Assembly (NCBI GenBank): GCA_023413135.1
Contig: JAEZQK010000088.1
Coordinates: 1 to 64,000 of the forward strand
DNA: 64,000 bases
Source of the DNA: Bacillota bacterium
GTDB taxonomy: Bacteria; Bacillota; Clostridia; Christensenellales; Aristaeellaceae
Direction of reading: 5' to 3'
The notes under the pieces are model-generated. The model was not told where the DNA came from and did no database searches. It worked only from the letters and a program-made list of their open reading frames with translations. Numbering within the stretch: position 1 is the first letter of the stretch; each line of letters opens with the position of its first letter. Below are positions 16,142-25,736 of the stretch, one piece after another. Made by a program: the position numbers and the translations under genes.

Positions 16142-17116
16142 ATGATTCGCCTACAGGGCATCCATAAAACTTACCGTGTTGCCAAACGGCAAGCCGGATT
16201 CGGCCGCGCTGTAAAGGCGCTTTTTTCGCGTGAGTACGAGCTTGTTCATGCCTTGAATGACATCAGCTTTACCATTCAGGACGGCGAAATGGTAGGCTAT
16301 ATTGGCCCAAACGGAGCCGGCAAAAGTACCACCATCAAAATTATGTGCGGCGTTCTGACACCGGACAACGGCTTGTGCGATATTGACGGACGCACGCCCT
16401 GGAAAGAGCGCGTCGCCCATGTCCGTGAAATCGGCGTTGTTTTCGGCCAGCGGAGCCAGCTTTGGTGGGATGTTCCTGTGATCGACAGCTTTGAACTGAT
16501 ACGGGATATTTACAAGGTAAACGATAAGCTGTACAAAAGAAACCTGGAGGAGCTTTCCGCCCTGCTGGATTTGGGCGAACTTTTGAAAACTCCCGCACGA
16601 AGCCTTAGCCTTGGCCAGCGTATGCGCTGTGAAATCGCAGCGTCGCTCCTGCACAATCCAAGGACGTTGTTTTTGGACGAGCCGACCATCGGCCTTGACG
16701 CGGTTTCCAAAATCGCCGTACGGCAGTTTATCAAGAAGTTAAACGCCGAGCATGGAACGACGGTTATTCTGACCACGCATGATATGCAGGATATTGAGGC
16801 GCTGGCCGAGCGCATCCTGCTGATTGGCAGGGGCAGAATATTGCTTGACGGAGGCCTTGGAGAGCTGAAAAAGCGCTCGTCGGAACGCAAGACGCTTGTT
16901 GTTGAATACAGTGGGAATGCGCCTGAAATATTGGAGGGCATGACGCTTGAGGAGGCGAAGGACGGACGGCTTGTTATTGCGCTTGACCCGTCGGTTCTGC
17001 CGGTCTCAGATGCCATAGCCAGCCTTGCTGCTCAGACGGAATTGCTGGATGTGTCTGTTTCGGGGATATCTGCCGAAGAGATGGCCGCTGCGCTGTATAA
17101 GGAGTACCGCATATGA
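16142..17116 (+). CDS. ABC-2-type exporter ATP-binding protein
   Basis: A 324-residue ATPase: Walker A GPNGAGKST at about residues 57-65, signature LSLGQRMRCE at about 155, Walker B TLFLDEPTIGLD at about 175-186 and a C-terminal extension typical of NatA/DrrA-like exporters. The GQRSQLWWDVPVID motif after the Q-loop is characteristic of the group that pairs with two ABC2_membrane_6 permeases. It is first in a three-gene operon, overlapping the next by four bases. Substrate unknown; related systems export peptides, lipids or drugs. Confidence 0.9.
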   Translation: MIRLQGIHKTYRVAKRQAGFGRAVKALFSREYELVHALNDISFTIQDGEMVGYIGPNGAGKSTTIKIMCGVLTPDNGLCDIDGRTPWKERVAHVREIGVVFGQRSQLWWDVPVIDSFELIRDIYKVNDKLYKRNLEELSALLDLGELLKTPARSLSLGQRMRCEIAASLLHNPRTLFLDEPTIGLDAVSKIAVRQFIKKLNAEHGTTVILTTHDMQDIEALAERILLIGRGRILLDGGLGELKKRSSERKTLVVEYSGNAPEILEGMTLEEAKDGRLVIALDPSVLPVSDAIASLAAQTELLDVSVSGISAEEMAAALYKEYRI

Positions 17117-17916
17117 AAATGTATATGTCGGTATTCCGGATACGCTTTATCAATAGCCTGCAATACCGTGCTGTTGTGATCGCCCATATCATTACCAGAT
17201 TTCTTTGGGCGATGATGGAAATATTGGCGTTCTCGGCATTTTACCGCGCCAGTCCCGCCGCCTTTCCCATGGAGTTTTCACAGACTGTTTCCTATATATG
17301 GATGCAGCAAATTTTGATTATACTGTTCGCTGTGGTGTTTTCAGATGGCGAAATTTCTTCCTCCATTGAGAACGGCTCCATCGCCTATGAACTCGTCCGG
17401 CCTATGAGCTTATACGGCTGCTGGTTTTTTAAGTCAGCAGCCAACCGCATATCGTTTACAGCTCTGAATTGTGCTCCTGCGCTGCTTGCGGCATTTATCA
17501 TGCCGGAGCCTTACCGGATGTCTCTGCCGCCCGATGCGGGATTGCTTTTCCTGTTTTTGCTGTCGGCGGCGCTGGCCTTGTGTGTGGTGGTAGCCTTCGC
17601 CATGCTGATGTATGTTTCCATGTTTTATACGCTGTCCCACAGGGGCGTAAGAATCATAGTGACCGCCTTGACAGGCTTCCTGTCCGGGGGTGTCATACCT
17701 TTGCCATTTTTCCCCGCGCCGGTCCTTAAGGTGGTCGAATTGCTTCCGTTTGCGGCCATGCAAAATATGCCGCTGCGTATATACAGCGGCAACATTGCGG
17801 GGGCGGATGCTTTAACGGGGATCGCCTTTCAAATATTTTGGCTGGCGGCGCTGTTTCTCTTAGGACAGCTTGCCATGCGCCGCGCTGTAAAAAAAGTGAT
17901 TGTGCAGGGAGGATAA
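17113..17916 (+). CDS. ABC-2-type exporter permease, first subunit
   Basis: A 267-residue membrane protein with six predicted helices. The sequence SSIENGSIAYELVRPMSLYGCWF is the conserved coupling-helix region of ABC2_membrane_6/DUF990 permeases. Its start overlaps the ATPase stop, and its stop is two bases from the next start, so all three subunits are translated together. It probably forms a heterodimeric channel with the 17918 product. Confidence 0.85.
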   Translation: MKMYMSVFRIRFINSLQYRAVVIAHIITRFLWAMMEILAFSAFYRASPAAFPMEFSQTVSYIWMQQILIILFAVVFSDGEISSSIENGSIAYELVRPMSLYGCWFFKSAANRISFTALNCAPALLAAFIMPEPYRMSLPPDAGLLFLFLLSAALALCVVVAFAMLMYVSMFYTLSHRGVRIIVTALTGFLSGGVIPLPFFPAPVLKVVELLPFAAMQNMPLRIYSGNIAGADALTGIAFQIFWLAALFLLGQLAMRRAVKKVIVQGG

Positions 17917-17917
17917 T

Positions 17918-18694
17918 ATGCGGCTGTACATACGTTTTTTCGCCTTGCATTTAAAAAGTCAGATGCAATACAAGGCATCCTTCTTTTTAACCACTTTGGG
18001 TCAATTTATCACATCGTTTACATCATTCTTCGGCATACATTTTATGTTCACCCGTTTTAGGGCCCTGGAAAACTTCACATACGGGCAGGCGCTTCTATGC
18101 TTCGCGGTTGTGGTGATGGCGTTTTCATTGGGGGAGATGGCTGGGGCCGGGTTTGCCATTTTCCCGCGAATGCTGGGCAACGGTGAGTTTGACCGCGCCC
18201 TGGTAAGACCCAGGAGTATACTCTTTCAAGTTCTGGTGCCCAAAATGGATCTTACACGGTTTGGCCTGCTTATACAGGCTGTGATTGTGTTATGCTATGC
18301 GATCCCTAATAGCGGCGTGGCATGGACCTTTGCCAAAATAATTACGCTCTGCCTGATGATACTTTGCGGAAGCGCAATATTTTTTGGTTTATTCCTCATA
18401 TACGCGGCCTGTTCATTCTTTACCGTGGAGGGCTTGGAATTTTTCAATTTCTTTACATACGGAGGCCGCCAGTTCGGGCGTTACCCGTTTTCGGTGTACG
18501 GTAAAAATGTATTGATGTTCCTTACGTTTGTCATTCCGTTGGCTCTGTTTCAGTATTACCCGTTGTTGTATTTGCTGGATAGGGAGCAGAGCGCGTTTTA
18601 TGGGATTATGCCACTTTTGGGGCTGCTGTTTCTGGTTCCAAGCTATGGGTTTTTCCGGTTTGGCCTGCGCCGGTATAAGTCAACAGGCTCCTAA
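17918..18694 (+). CDS. ABC-2-type exporter permease, second subunit
   Basis: A 258-residue permease with six helices and the matching coupling motif RMLGNGEFDRALVRPRSILFQV. ATG 17918 follows CAGGGAGG embedded in the end of the upstream gene; the longer frame from 17900 is unlikely. It ends in a four-base convergent overlap with the GH65 gene on the other strand, leaving no room for a separate terminator. Confidence 0.85.
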   Translation: MRLYIRFFALHLKSQMQYKASFFLTTLGQFITSFTSFFGIHFMFTRFRALENFTYGQALLCFAVVVMAFSLGEMAGAGFAIFPRMLGNGEFDRALVRPRSILFQVLVPKMDLTRFGLLIQAVIVLCYAIPNSGVAWTFAKIITLCLMILCGSAIFFGLFLIYAACSFFTVEGLEFFNFFTYGGRQFGRYPFSVYGKNVLMFLTFVIPLALFQYYPLLYLLDREQSAFYGIMPLLGLLFLVPSYGFFRFGLRRYKSTGS

Positions 18695-20907
18695 CATGGA
18701 ATGGTCCGCTCCATCCCGCAGACGGTTACTTTCACTGGTCGGCTGCCCAGGTTCTCCACCCGTACATCCGTTTTATCGGCATACACCTTCAGCGGCTGCC
18801 CCTGCCACACAAGGCGGAAGGAAAGGCTCTCCCAGCTTTCCGGCAGCCGCGGATCAATGCGCAGCGTATCCCCCGCCATGCGCACCCCGCCAAAGCCGTA
18901 TAGGACGCACTGCCAGATGCCGCCCATGGAGGCGCTGTGGATCCCGGCCTCTGATTTGGGCTGGCCTTGGGGCAGGTCGATAAAACAGGAACCAAGAAAA
19001 TACCGGTAGGCCATGTCATACAGCCCCAAGTCCTGCGCCAATACGCAATGGGTGGACTTGCTCAGGGAGGAATCGTGGAGCGTGCGCTCCTCATAAAACA
19101 GATAATTCCTGCGCTTTGTTTCCTGGTCGAACAGATCCTCCAAAAGCAGCAGCAGCAAAACCAGGTCGGCCTGCTTGGATACCTGGAGGCCATTGATCTT
19201 TGTAAGGTTGAAGTCCTTGAAGATATCGCCCACCGATTCCGCCTGCTTATATTTTGCAAGATCGATGTGCTCTAAAGCCATGTACCCGTCAAACTGGGGG
19301 ATGATGTTATTGCCATCCTTTATGGGCAGATACATTTGATCTGCCACCTTGCGGATTTCTTTATCATCCTCATACAAAAGTGCCAGGCGCATATTGAAAT
19401 GGGCCATGTAATTGGTGTAGGCGTTGTTGTCCACATGCTCCTTGTATTCGTCCGGGCCTATGACGTTAAGGATCACATATGCTTGCTTTTTTTCATCCCA
19501 TGTGGCGCGGCTTGCCCAGAAGCGCGCCGTCTCCAGCAGGATTTCTTTCCCGCACCTTTGCATGAAGGCTTCATCTTTGGTGGCTATAAAATACTGCCAA
19601 ACCGCAAAGGCGATGTCGGCGGTGATGTGCTGCTCGATCTGCCCCGTCAAAATCGGGATCTGCTCGCCGGTCACGATGTCCGCCCCGCCATAGAGCGGCG
19701 TCACCTCGCCATCGTCCATCCAGGCGGATTCCCAGGGGTACATGGCGCCCCGGTATCCGTTTTCTCTTGCCTTTTGCCTGGCTCCCTCCAAGGTCTGATA
19801 GCGGTAGGTAAGCAGCGTCCTGGCCACGTCGGGCTGGGTCAGTGTGAAGTAGGGCAGGATGAATATTTCCGTATCCCAGAAGGAGTGACCCTTGTACCCT
19901 TCGCCGGAAAGGCCCTTGGCGCCAATCCCCACCCGTGGGTCATCCTTTTTGACCATGATGTTCAGATGATAGATGGCAAACCGCACCGCCAGCTGGTCAT
20001 AGCCGGAACGGGAGGCGATTTTCACGTCCGCCGTTTCCCAAAGCTTTTCCCAGGCCCCGGCGCTTTCTCTCATCAGCGCGTTATACCCCAATAAAAGCGC
20101 ATCCTGCATGTCGCTTAAGCCGTCCGTTATTACAAGGTCCCGGCTGGTGTGCACGCAGCACAGCTTCTCCAGCCTAAGCGTTTGCCCCTGTTTCAAAACA
20201 AAGGAAGCCGTATCCCCAAGGTACCGGCGGCGCATCACCGGCAGGCGGCGGAGGTCCGCTTCCTCCCCGTCCAAAAAATAGGTATTGGCCGCGTGCAGGC
20301 TGACGGATACCCCGGATTGCGCCGTGGCCTCCGTCATGCGCAAGATTCGCCCCGATAATAGCCTTTTCTCCCGCTCATAAAAGTGCTGGGTGCCGCTGTT
20401 GGTGACTGTGCCGTCGATGCCGCTTTCCACGGTAACGGAGCAGGCGTCATCCAGGCAGGTGATGTCCGTTTGAAAGCCCAGCACATGCTCCCGTGCCATG
20501 GAAACAAACCGGCAAAAGCGCAGCCTCATCAGCTTCCCTTGGGGCGACCGCCAGAGGATATCCCGTGTCAATTCCCCTGTCTTCAGGTTTAGGCGGCGGG
20601 AGTAGGCTTCATGCTTTCCTTTTTCCATGGAGAAGGGGATACCGTCCACCGTTATCAGAATATTTGTCAGGTCCGGCAGGTTGGGCAGTTCCGTGACCTC
20701 GCTTTCATGAAAGCGGTCAAACGTCCCCGCCGCAAACAGGTTCCTGGTCTCTCCCACATATTTTTCCTCCAGCGCCGCCCGCTGGCCCAGGTATCCGTTC
20801 CCCTGGCAGAAAACCGCCTCGTATCCCGAAAGGGAGCGTACGTCGAAGCCGGATTCCTCCACGATAAAATGCTGGAATTCGCCCGTTCCCCAATCAAAAT
20901 TCAGCAT
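18691..20907 (-). CDS. Glycoside hydrolase family 65 disaccharide phosphorylase
   Basis: A cytosolic 738-residue enzyme with the three GH65 parts: an N-terminal beta-sandwich, an (alpha/alpha)6 barrel (HSFWDTEIFILPYF, GYRGAMYPWESAWMDDGEVT) and a C-terminal jelly-roll. The catalytic acid is the Glu in GPDEYKEHVDNNAYTN, near residue 487. Family members split maltose, kojibiose, trehalose or nigerose with phosphate to give beta-glucose 1-phosphate and glucose. The exact sugar cannot be read here. The start (20907) is eight bases after the stop of an upstream sugar permease, so import and phosphorolysis are linked. No beta-phosphoglucomutase gene is adjacent. Confidence 0.9.
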   Translation of the reverse strand: MLNFDWGTGEFQHFIVEESGFDVRSLSGYEAVFCQGNGYLGQRAALEEKYVGETRNLFAAGTFDRFHESEVTELPNLPDLTNILITVDGIPFSMEKGKHEAYSRRLNLKTGELTRDILWRSPQGKLMRLRFCRFVSMAREHVLGFQTDITCLDDACSVTVESGIDGTVTNSGTQHFYEREKRLLSGRILRMTEATAQSGVSVSLHAANTYFLDGEEADLRRLPVMRRRYLGDTASFVLKQGQTLRLEKLCCVHTSRDLVITDGLSDMQDALLLGYNALMRESAGAWEKLWETADVKIASRSGYDQLAVRFAIYHLNIMVKKDDPRVGIGAKGLSGEGYKGHSFWDTEIFILPYFTLTQPDVARTLLTYRYQTLEGARQKARENGYRGAMYPWESAWMDDGEVTPLYGGADIVTGEQIPILTGQIEQHITADIAFAVWQYFIATKDEAFMQRCGKEILLETARFWASRATWDEKKQAYVILNVIGPDEYKEHVDNNAYTNYMAHFNMRLALLYEDDKEIRKVADQMYLPIKDGNNIIPQFDGYMALEHIDLAKYKQAESVGDIFKDFNLTKINGLQVSKQADLVLLLLLLEDLFDQETKRRNYLFYEERTLHDSSLSKSTHCVLAQDLGLYDMAYRYFLGSCFIDLPQGQPKSEAGIHSASMGGIWQCVLYGFGGVRMAGDTLRIDPRLPESWESLSFRLVWQGQPLKVYADKTDVRVENLGSRPVKVTVCGMERTIPC

Positions 20908-20914
20908 AGGCACT

Positions 20915-21757
20915 CTACCCCTTGATGCCGCTGGATGCCACCGAGGCCGTGACCTGCTCCTGGGCAAACATGTATAAAAGGATGCCCGGCAGCACCACGA
21001 TCGTCAGCGCGGCAAACATGCGCGTATAATCATAGGAAAACGCCTGATTGAAAAAGCTCAGTGCCACCGGCAGCGTCCTGTTGGAGGCGGAGGAGGTGAG
21101 TAGAGCCGCATAAAAGTACTCATTCCAGTTGCCCAGGAACATCATTACCCCCGCCGTGGAAAGGCCTGTTTTTGCCAGGGGCAGATTGATTAAGAAGAAG
21201 GTGCGCAAAAAGCCCGCGCCGTCGATGGTGGCCGCCTCATTCAGTTCATAGGGCACCGCCATAAAGGTGGAGCGCAATATGAACATGGACATGGCCAGCC
21301 CGCCGGTCAGGTATACCAGCATCAGCCCCAGCTTTGTATCATACAGCTGAAGGTTCATGATGATGGAGAAGATCGGCTGTGTTCGTGTATGCCCCGGCAC
21401 CAACAGGGTGAGGGTGAACAGCGCGTAAAACAGGTTCTTGCCGGGAAAGCGGAACTTGGCGATCACATACGCCCCCATGGCGTATATGAGCAGCGACCCA
21501 ATCGTTGGGAGGATGGATACCAAAAGCGAGTTGGCAAAGTAATGCATAAGGTCGTACTGCCGCATCACCGACCCGTAGGCGTCAAAATTGAACGTGTCCG
21601 GCAGGGCGAAGGGGGAGGATAAAATTGCGCCGTTGCTTTTGAAGGAGGACAGGATGACCCACAGGATGGGGAATACCGACACCACGACGATGAACAGCAA
21701 AAAGGCGTACCCGAAGATTCTGTATAGATAGTAGCCGAAATTTTTTGTTTTGATCAT
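20915..21757 (-). CDS. Sugar ABC transporter permease, MalG type (GH65 operon)
   Basis: 280 residues and six membrane helices. The EAA loop VPYELNEAATIDGAGFLRTF is at about 165-190, and the C-terminus ends VASSGIKG as in CUT1 permeases. A good ribosome site, GGAAAGGAGG, precedes ATG. It sits between the MalF-type gene (18 bases upstream) and the phosphorylase gene. Confidence 0.9.
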   Translation of the reverse strand: MIKTKNFGYYLYRIFGYAFLLFIVVVSVFPILWVILSSFKSNGAILSSPFALPDTFNFDAYGSVMRQYDLMHYFANSLLVSILPTIGSLLIYAMGAYVIAKFRFPGKNLFYALFTLTLLVPGHTRTQPIFSIIMNLQLYDTKLGLMLVYLTGGLAMSMFILRSTFMAVPYELNEAATIDGAGFLRTFFLINLPLAKTGLSTAGVMMFLGNWNEYFYAALLTSSASNRTLPVALSFFNQAFSYDYTRMFAALTIVVLPGILLYMFAQEQVTASVASSGIKG

Positions 21758-21775
21758 GCTTTTCCTCCTTTCCCG

Positions 21776-22669
21776 TCAGTACACGGCGTCGTTTAAGCGG
21801 AAGGTCCGCTTAACCAGGAGCAAAAGCAATATGCCGATCAAAAACATGATCAGCGCCACGGCGTTTGCCATGCCGTAGCGCATGTCTGTGATGCTGTTGA
21901 CCAGCAGGATGGGCAGGTTCATGGTATCGTTGCCGGGGCCGCCCCTGGTGGTCAGGGAAATCGCCTCGTACATGCTGATACGGGCGGTGCCCGCGCAGAT
22001 GATGGCCGTGCCGATGGAGTTGCGGCACAGGGGAAGCTTGATGAACCGCGTCACCTTAAAGCCGTCGGCCCCGTCGATATAGGCGGCTTCGTACAGTTCC
22101 TGGGGCACGGCCATCAAATCCGCCAGCACCAAAAGGGAAACGATCACCGCATAAAACAGCCAGGTATAGGTGACTGCGGCGAAAGCCGCCGGCGACTCAA
22201 AAAACCAGTTCACCGAAAATCCGGGATTGAAGATCCTGATGATATTGTTTAACAGGCCGTAATCGTTGTTGAACACGAACCGATAGATCATGGCCCAGGC
22301 GGCGGCGGAGATCACATTGGGGATCATGTACACCGCGCGGACGAATTTCCACCCCTTGAAACGGTCAAACATTAAAAATGCCACCACGACGCCGACCAGC
22401 ACGTGCGGCACCATGGAGATAATGCCCCACAGGGACAGATTCCGAAGGGAAAACAGAAAGCTCTCCCGCTTGAACAGGCGGACAAAGTTGTCAAGCCCCA
22501 CGTAAGAGGGGGGATTGAAGCCGTCCCAATTGGCAAAAGCGGTGAAAAGCACGGTAAAGATGGGCGTCAGATAAAACACCAGAAAAATGATGAGCGTCGG
22601 CAGCAAAAACAGATAGATGCTAGGCAGCGCCCTGCGCTCCAGCCTGGAAAGTTTCTGCCCCTTGGACAT
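21776..22669 (-). CDS. Sugar ABC transporter permease, MalF type (GH65 operon)
   Basis: 297 residues, six membrane helices, EAA loop VPQELYEAAYIDGADGFKVTRFIKLP at about 195-220, and a GGPGNDTMNLPILLVNSI motif near 240. GGGAGGTGCTCC provides the ribosome site. The 310-base gap to the binding-protein gene upstream holds hairpins that probably lower read-through to the permeases. Confidence 0.9.
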   Translation of the reverse strand: MSKGQKLSRLERRALPSIYLFLLPTLIIFLVFYLTPIFTVLFTAFANWDGFNPPSYVGLDNFVRLFKRESFLFSLRNLSLWGIISMVPHVLVGVVVAFLMFDRFKGWKFVRAVYMIPNVISAAAWAMIYRFVFNNDYGLLNNIIRIFNPGFSVNWFFESPAAFAAVTYTWLFYAVIVSLLVLADLMAVPQELYEAAYIDGADGFKVTRFIKLPLCRNSIGTAIICAGTARISMYEAISLTTRGGPGNDTMNLPILLVNSITDMRYGMANAVALIMFLIGILLLLLVKRTFRLNDAVY

Positions 22670-22767
22670 GGAGCACCTCCCGGTTTCGAAACGTGGTTAT
22701 ATACCAATTCAAAACATGAATGTATCTATGAGCAAGACTTTTAAAAACGAATCCACCCCGCCCACTG

Positions 22768-22845
22768 TCATCCTGAACGAAGTGAAGGATCTTGTTTCTT
22801 CTCGCTACACCAAGATCCTTCGTCACTGCGTTCCTCAGGATGACA
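22768..22845. repeat. Long inverted repeat (TGTCATCCTGA family)
   Basis: TGTCATCCTGAACGAAGTGA...GGATCTTG is followed after about 12 bases by the inverse CAAGATCCTTCGTCACTGCG...AGGATGACA. It would form a stem of over 25 pairs with bulges. A half copy is at 11386. Just downstream, 22862-22916 is a degraded copy of the 11450 block and 22703-22730 an inverse fragment of it. Confidence 0.7.
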
Positions 22846-22930
22846 TATAGGCGGAACTTGCTCGTATTCTATGCGCTGGTATTCATTGGCGCATTTATGT
22901 CTTCGAATTGGTATTAGCACGAGCAATTTT

Positions 22931-22965
22931 CGGGCAGGCCGTCCCTTGTGGAAACGGCCTGCCCG
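22931..22965. terminator. Hairpin between binding protein and permease genes
   Basis: CGGGCAGGCCGT pairs with ACGGCCTGCCCG around 11 bases. No long U-tract follows on the minus strand, so it may act as a stabiliser or partial terminator that keeps the binding protein in excess over the permeases. Confidence 0.65.
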
Positions 22966-22981
22966 TAGGATTTTAAGAAGC

Positions 22982-24292
22982 TTATTCTCCCATGGCTTCC
23001 TTGGCCATCACGCCAAGCTGTTCCAGGAACTGGGCGGGGGTCAAAGATCCGTCGATAAGCTTGGGCAGCAGCGAACCAAACCCGGTGCTGGCCACGGAGG
23101 AGGGGATGCAGTCGGCAAAGGCGGGAATCAGGATGGTGTCTGAGTTGACGGCGCCCACATATTCATCCAGCAGCGGATTTTCAGCGGCCCGCTTCTCCAG
23201 GAATTCCTTGCTGGGAGCGAGCAGCGGCGCGGTGCCGCCTTCGGCCAGCATATGCGCTTCCAGCTCGGCGGGGGAGAGGATGAAGGCCAGGAAGGCGCTG
23301 GCGCATTCCTTCTGTGCGTCGGTGGCGGTGGCGGGAATCCACCAGCCGTAGCCGCCGGAGGTGTTGCAGGCGGCGATGTTGCCCGGGAAAACAGCTCCGT
23401 GCACGGTAGCGCCGTCAAAGCCGTTGGACCATTTATCCTTGGCATCAGGGGCAAAGTCGCCCACCATCCAGGAACCGTTGGCGATGATGGCCGCATTGTT
23501 GGACATGAAGGTATTGGAGGCATCGGCGTACACCGCGCCTACCGTGTTGGAGGATGCGTACTTTTGCAGCATGGCCTGCAATTTTTCAGTAGCCGCCAAG
23601 AGCGCGGGGTGATTGAAGTCCGTCAGCTTATCCACCTGATGGTCGGAAACGAGCTGCACGCCGCCTTCCTCCGCCGCGATCAGGGAGCTGAAGATCAGCA
23701 TGGTGGTCCAGGCGTTTTCCCCGGTCATGAAGGCGATCTTGTTGTCGCCCAGTTCCTTGAGCAATTCATCCCAGGAGGCATATTCGCCCGGCGTTTTTGT
23801 AAGGGGCAGCAGCGCCTCGTTGTAGTACATGGACATAGGCCGTACCACATTGTAGTTCAGCGTCGCCAGCTTGCCGTCCGGTGTGGTATTGTAAGCCCGG
23901 TTCCATTCCGTTTGCATGGCATCGATCTCCGGGTGTTCCTTGAGGATATCCGACAGGTCATAGAACATATTGTTGGGGATCACCACGTTGCGGATCCATT
24001 CCGCGTCGCCGCCCTCGATCGCCGGCGGAAGCTTGCCCTGCAGGCCCAGCTGCTTGATCTTTTCCACATACAGGTCCTGGGTCAGCTCCTCGATGACCAC
24101 GCGGTATTTGCCCTCGTACTGCTTGTTGAAACGCTCCACCTGGGGCAGAAAGAACTTGGCGCCTACGTTTTCGCCGGTCCTGTAATGGGGAATGGTGATC
24201 AGGGTAGCATCCGCCATGGCCGGTACGGCCAAAAGTCCCATGAGCACCGTGCACAAAAGGAGTAGGGAAACAAACCGGAGTGTTTTCTTCAT
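22982..24292 (-). CDS. Sugar ABC transporter substrate-binding protein (GH65 operon)
   Basis: A 436-residue exported protein. The signal peptide (MKKTLRFVSLLLLCTVLMGL) is cleaved at AMADA without a lipobox at the correct place. The mature part has the CUT1 pattern: NKQYEGKYRVVIEELTQDLY, WIRNVVIPNNMFYDLSDIL, PDAKDKWSNGFDGATVHGAV. The start at 24292 follows AAAGGAG; the upstream extension lies inside the promoter. It is first in the operon with two permeases and a GH65 phosphorylase, and a LacI-type regulator is divergent from it. Confidence 0.9.
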   Translation of the reverse strand: MKKTLRFVSLLLLCTVLMGLLAVPAMADATLITIPHYRTGENVGAKFFLPQVERFNKQYEGKYRVVIEELTQDLYVEKIKQLGLQGKLPPAIEGGDAEWIRNVVIPNNMFYDLSDILKEHPEIDAMQTEWNRAYNTTPDGKLATLNYNVVRPMSMYYNEALLPLTKTPGEYASWDELLKELGDNKIAFMTGENAWTTMLIFSSLIAAEEGGVQLVSDHQVDKLTDFNHPALLAATEKLQAMLQKYASSNTVGAVYADASNTFMSNNAAIIANGSWMVGDFAPDAKDKWSNGFDGATVHGAVFPGNIAACNTSGGYGWWIPATATDAQKECASAFLAFILSPAELEAHMLAEGGTAPLLAPSKEFLEKRAAENPLLDEYVGAVNSDTILIPAFADCIPSSVASTGFGSLLPKLIDGSLTPAQFLEQLGVMAKEAMGE

Positions 24293-24350
24293 GTTGAAGC
24301 TCCTTTCAGATGGTTTATGCAGGTCATATACGCGCCTTTTTACTATCTGC

Positions 24351-24379
24351 ATCATAACACTGTTTCCGAAAAGTGTCAA
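24351..24379 (-). promoter_or_regulatory. Promoter of the GH65 sugar operon
   Basis: On the minus strand TTGACA (24379-24374) and TATGAT (24356-24351) are 17 bases apart, near consensus. Confidence 0.8.
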
Positions 24380-24393
24380 CATATTTGGGCGAT

Positions 24394-24408
24394 AGTTTCA
24401 ATGAAACT
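24394..24408. promoter_or_regulatory. LacI operator candidate between divergent promoters
   Basis: AGTTTCA-A-TGAAACT is a perfect 7-base inverted repeat with one central base. A further GAAACTTT half-like copy follows at about 24413. It lies 14 bases from the -35 box of the sugar operon and 16 from that of the LacI gene, so one bound repressor could control both. Confidence 0.7.
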
Positions 24409-24424
24409 TTCTGAAACTTTTCTG

Positions 24425-24453
24425 TTGCAACGATGATGGATTTGTTGTATACT
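24425..24453 (+). promoter_or_regulatory. Promoter of the LacI-family gene
   Basis: TTGCAA (24425-24430) and TATACT (24448-24453) with a 17-base spacer. The first ATG of the long open frame (24433) lies inside this promoter, which supports the later start at 24475. Confidence 0.75.
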
Positions 24454-24474
24454 ACCTCCGTCAGGGGGTTGCTT

Positions 24475-25497
24475 ATGCCGATGAAGAATACGCCCAATAT
24501 TCAAATGATCTGCGATCAGCTGGGGCTTTCCAAAGCCACGGTATCCAAAGCGCTGAACGGGTATCCGCAGGTGAGCCCCGGCACAAGGGAGGCCGTGCAG
24601 CGCTATGCCGAGGAAATCGGTTACAGGCAGGACAAGGCTGCCACTGTGCAGTCAAGTACGGTCGTACGCCGCATCGGCATGCCGGGCCGCGCGCCGGGCA
24701 GCGAGCGGACAGATTTTTCGGGTGATTATCAGGTGATGGCCGGGTTCCGGGACGAGGCACTGCGCCACGGCATGGAAATCATCCTGCTGCCCAGCATCAA
24801 AACTCCCGTCCAAACAAAAACCAGCCTGGAGGCGCTGATTGCCCCCTATCAGCTGGACGGCATCCTGATTAGCGGCCTGAGGACGGATGACCCGTATTTG
24901 GTGCAATTGCAAAGCATTCAAATTCCGGCGGTTTTGTGGGATCTGAAGGTGGCGCCAAGCCCTAAAATCGGTACCGTGTGCTACGATTCCCTGCGGGGGG
25001 CGCAAATGGCGGTGGAGCATTTGCTTTCCCTTGGGCACCGGCGCATCGCCATCTTCAACGGCCACAAGTTTGCCCAGGTGAGCTACGAGCGCCTGGACGG
25101 GTACCGCCTGGCCCTTATAAATGCCGGGCTCACTCCCGACCCCGATCTTGAGCTGTGGGGAGACTTTGCGGAGGCCGGAGCCGAGGAGGCTGCGGAACTG
25201 TTTATCCAAAAGGGCGTGACCGCGGTCTTTTGCGCCTGCGACATAACCGCCATCGCTCTCATCCGTCAGCTTAAGGCAAAAGGCAAGCGGGTGCCCCGGG
25301 ATATGTCCGTGGTGGGGTATGACGATTCTCCCCTGTCCGCCGCCGTTTCGCCGGCGCTGACTACCGTTTTCCAGGATTTTTACCGCATCGGCCAGGTGGC
25401 CTGCGGCATGATGAACGCCCTTTTGCAGGGGCTGCCCCTGCATTGCGAGAGCGTGCTGCCCAAGCTTGTGGTGCGGGATTCCACCGGGCCCGTCTAA
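24475..25497 (+). CDS. LacI-family transcriptional regulator
   Basis: A 340-residue repressor. The N-terminal helix-turn-helix with hinge is at residues 5-60 (IQMICDQLGLSKATVSKALN, then GTREAVQRYAEEIGY), and the periplasmic-binding-protein-like effector domain runs from about 65 to 338 (SLGHRRIAIFNGHKFAQVSYERLDGY, SVVGYDDSPLSAAVSPALTTVFQD). GGGGG precedes ATG 24475. Being divergent from the sugar ABC/GH65 operon with a shared palindrome, it most likely represses that operon until the imported disaccharide or a derivative binds. Confidence 0.9.
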   Translation: MPMKNTPNIQMICDQLGLSKATVSKALNGYPQVSPGTREAVQRYAEEIGYRQDKAATVQSSTVVRRIGMPGRAPGSERTDFSGDYQVMAGFRDEALRHGMEIILLPSIKTPVQTKTSLEALIAPYQLDGILISGLRTDDPYLVQLQSIQIPAVLWDLKVAPSPKIGTVCYDSLRGAQMAVEHLLSLGHRRIAIFNGHKFAQVSYERLDGYRLALINAGLTPDPDLELWGDFAEAGAEEAAELFIQKGVTAVFCACDITAIALIRQLKAKGKRVPRDMSVVGYDDSPLSAAVSPALTTVFQDFYRIGQVACGMMNALLQGLPLHCESVLPKLVVRDSTGPV

Positions 25498-25736
25498 GTC
25501 AAATATCTTTCCATTGTTTTAAGCCGGGAATCAAAGTTCATTCATAACGTTCCAAATAGCTAGCTTCCTGCACCTATTTCATGAAATTGACATGAACCAT
25601 TTCTTTTAAGACCGCATAGGCTATTATCGATTCCCCACATACCATCGGCGGAATCATCAACAGGAAGCTTCCGGAAGTTCCTTTGATATAAAATGTCTCA
25701 TAGGCATTTCTCCTTTAAGCCTCAAAAATGCAACCG

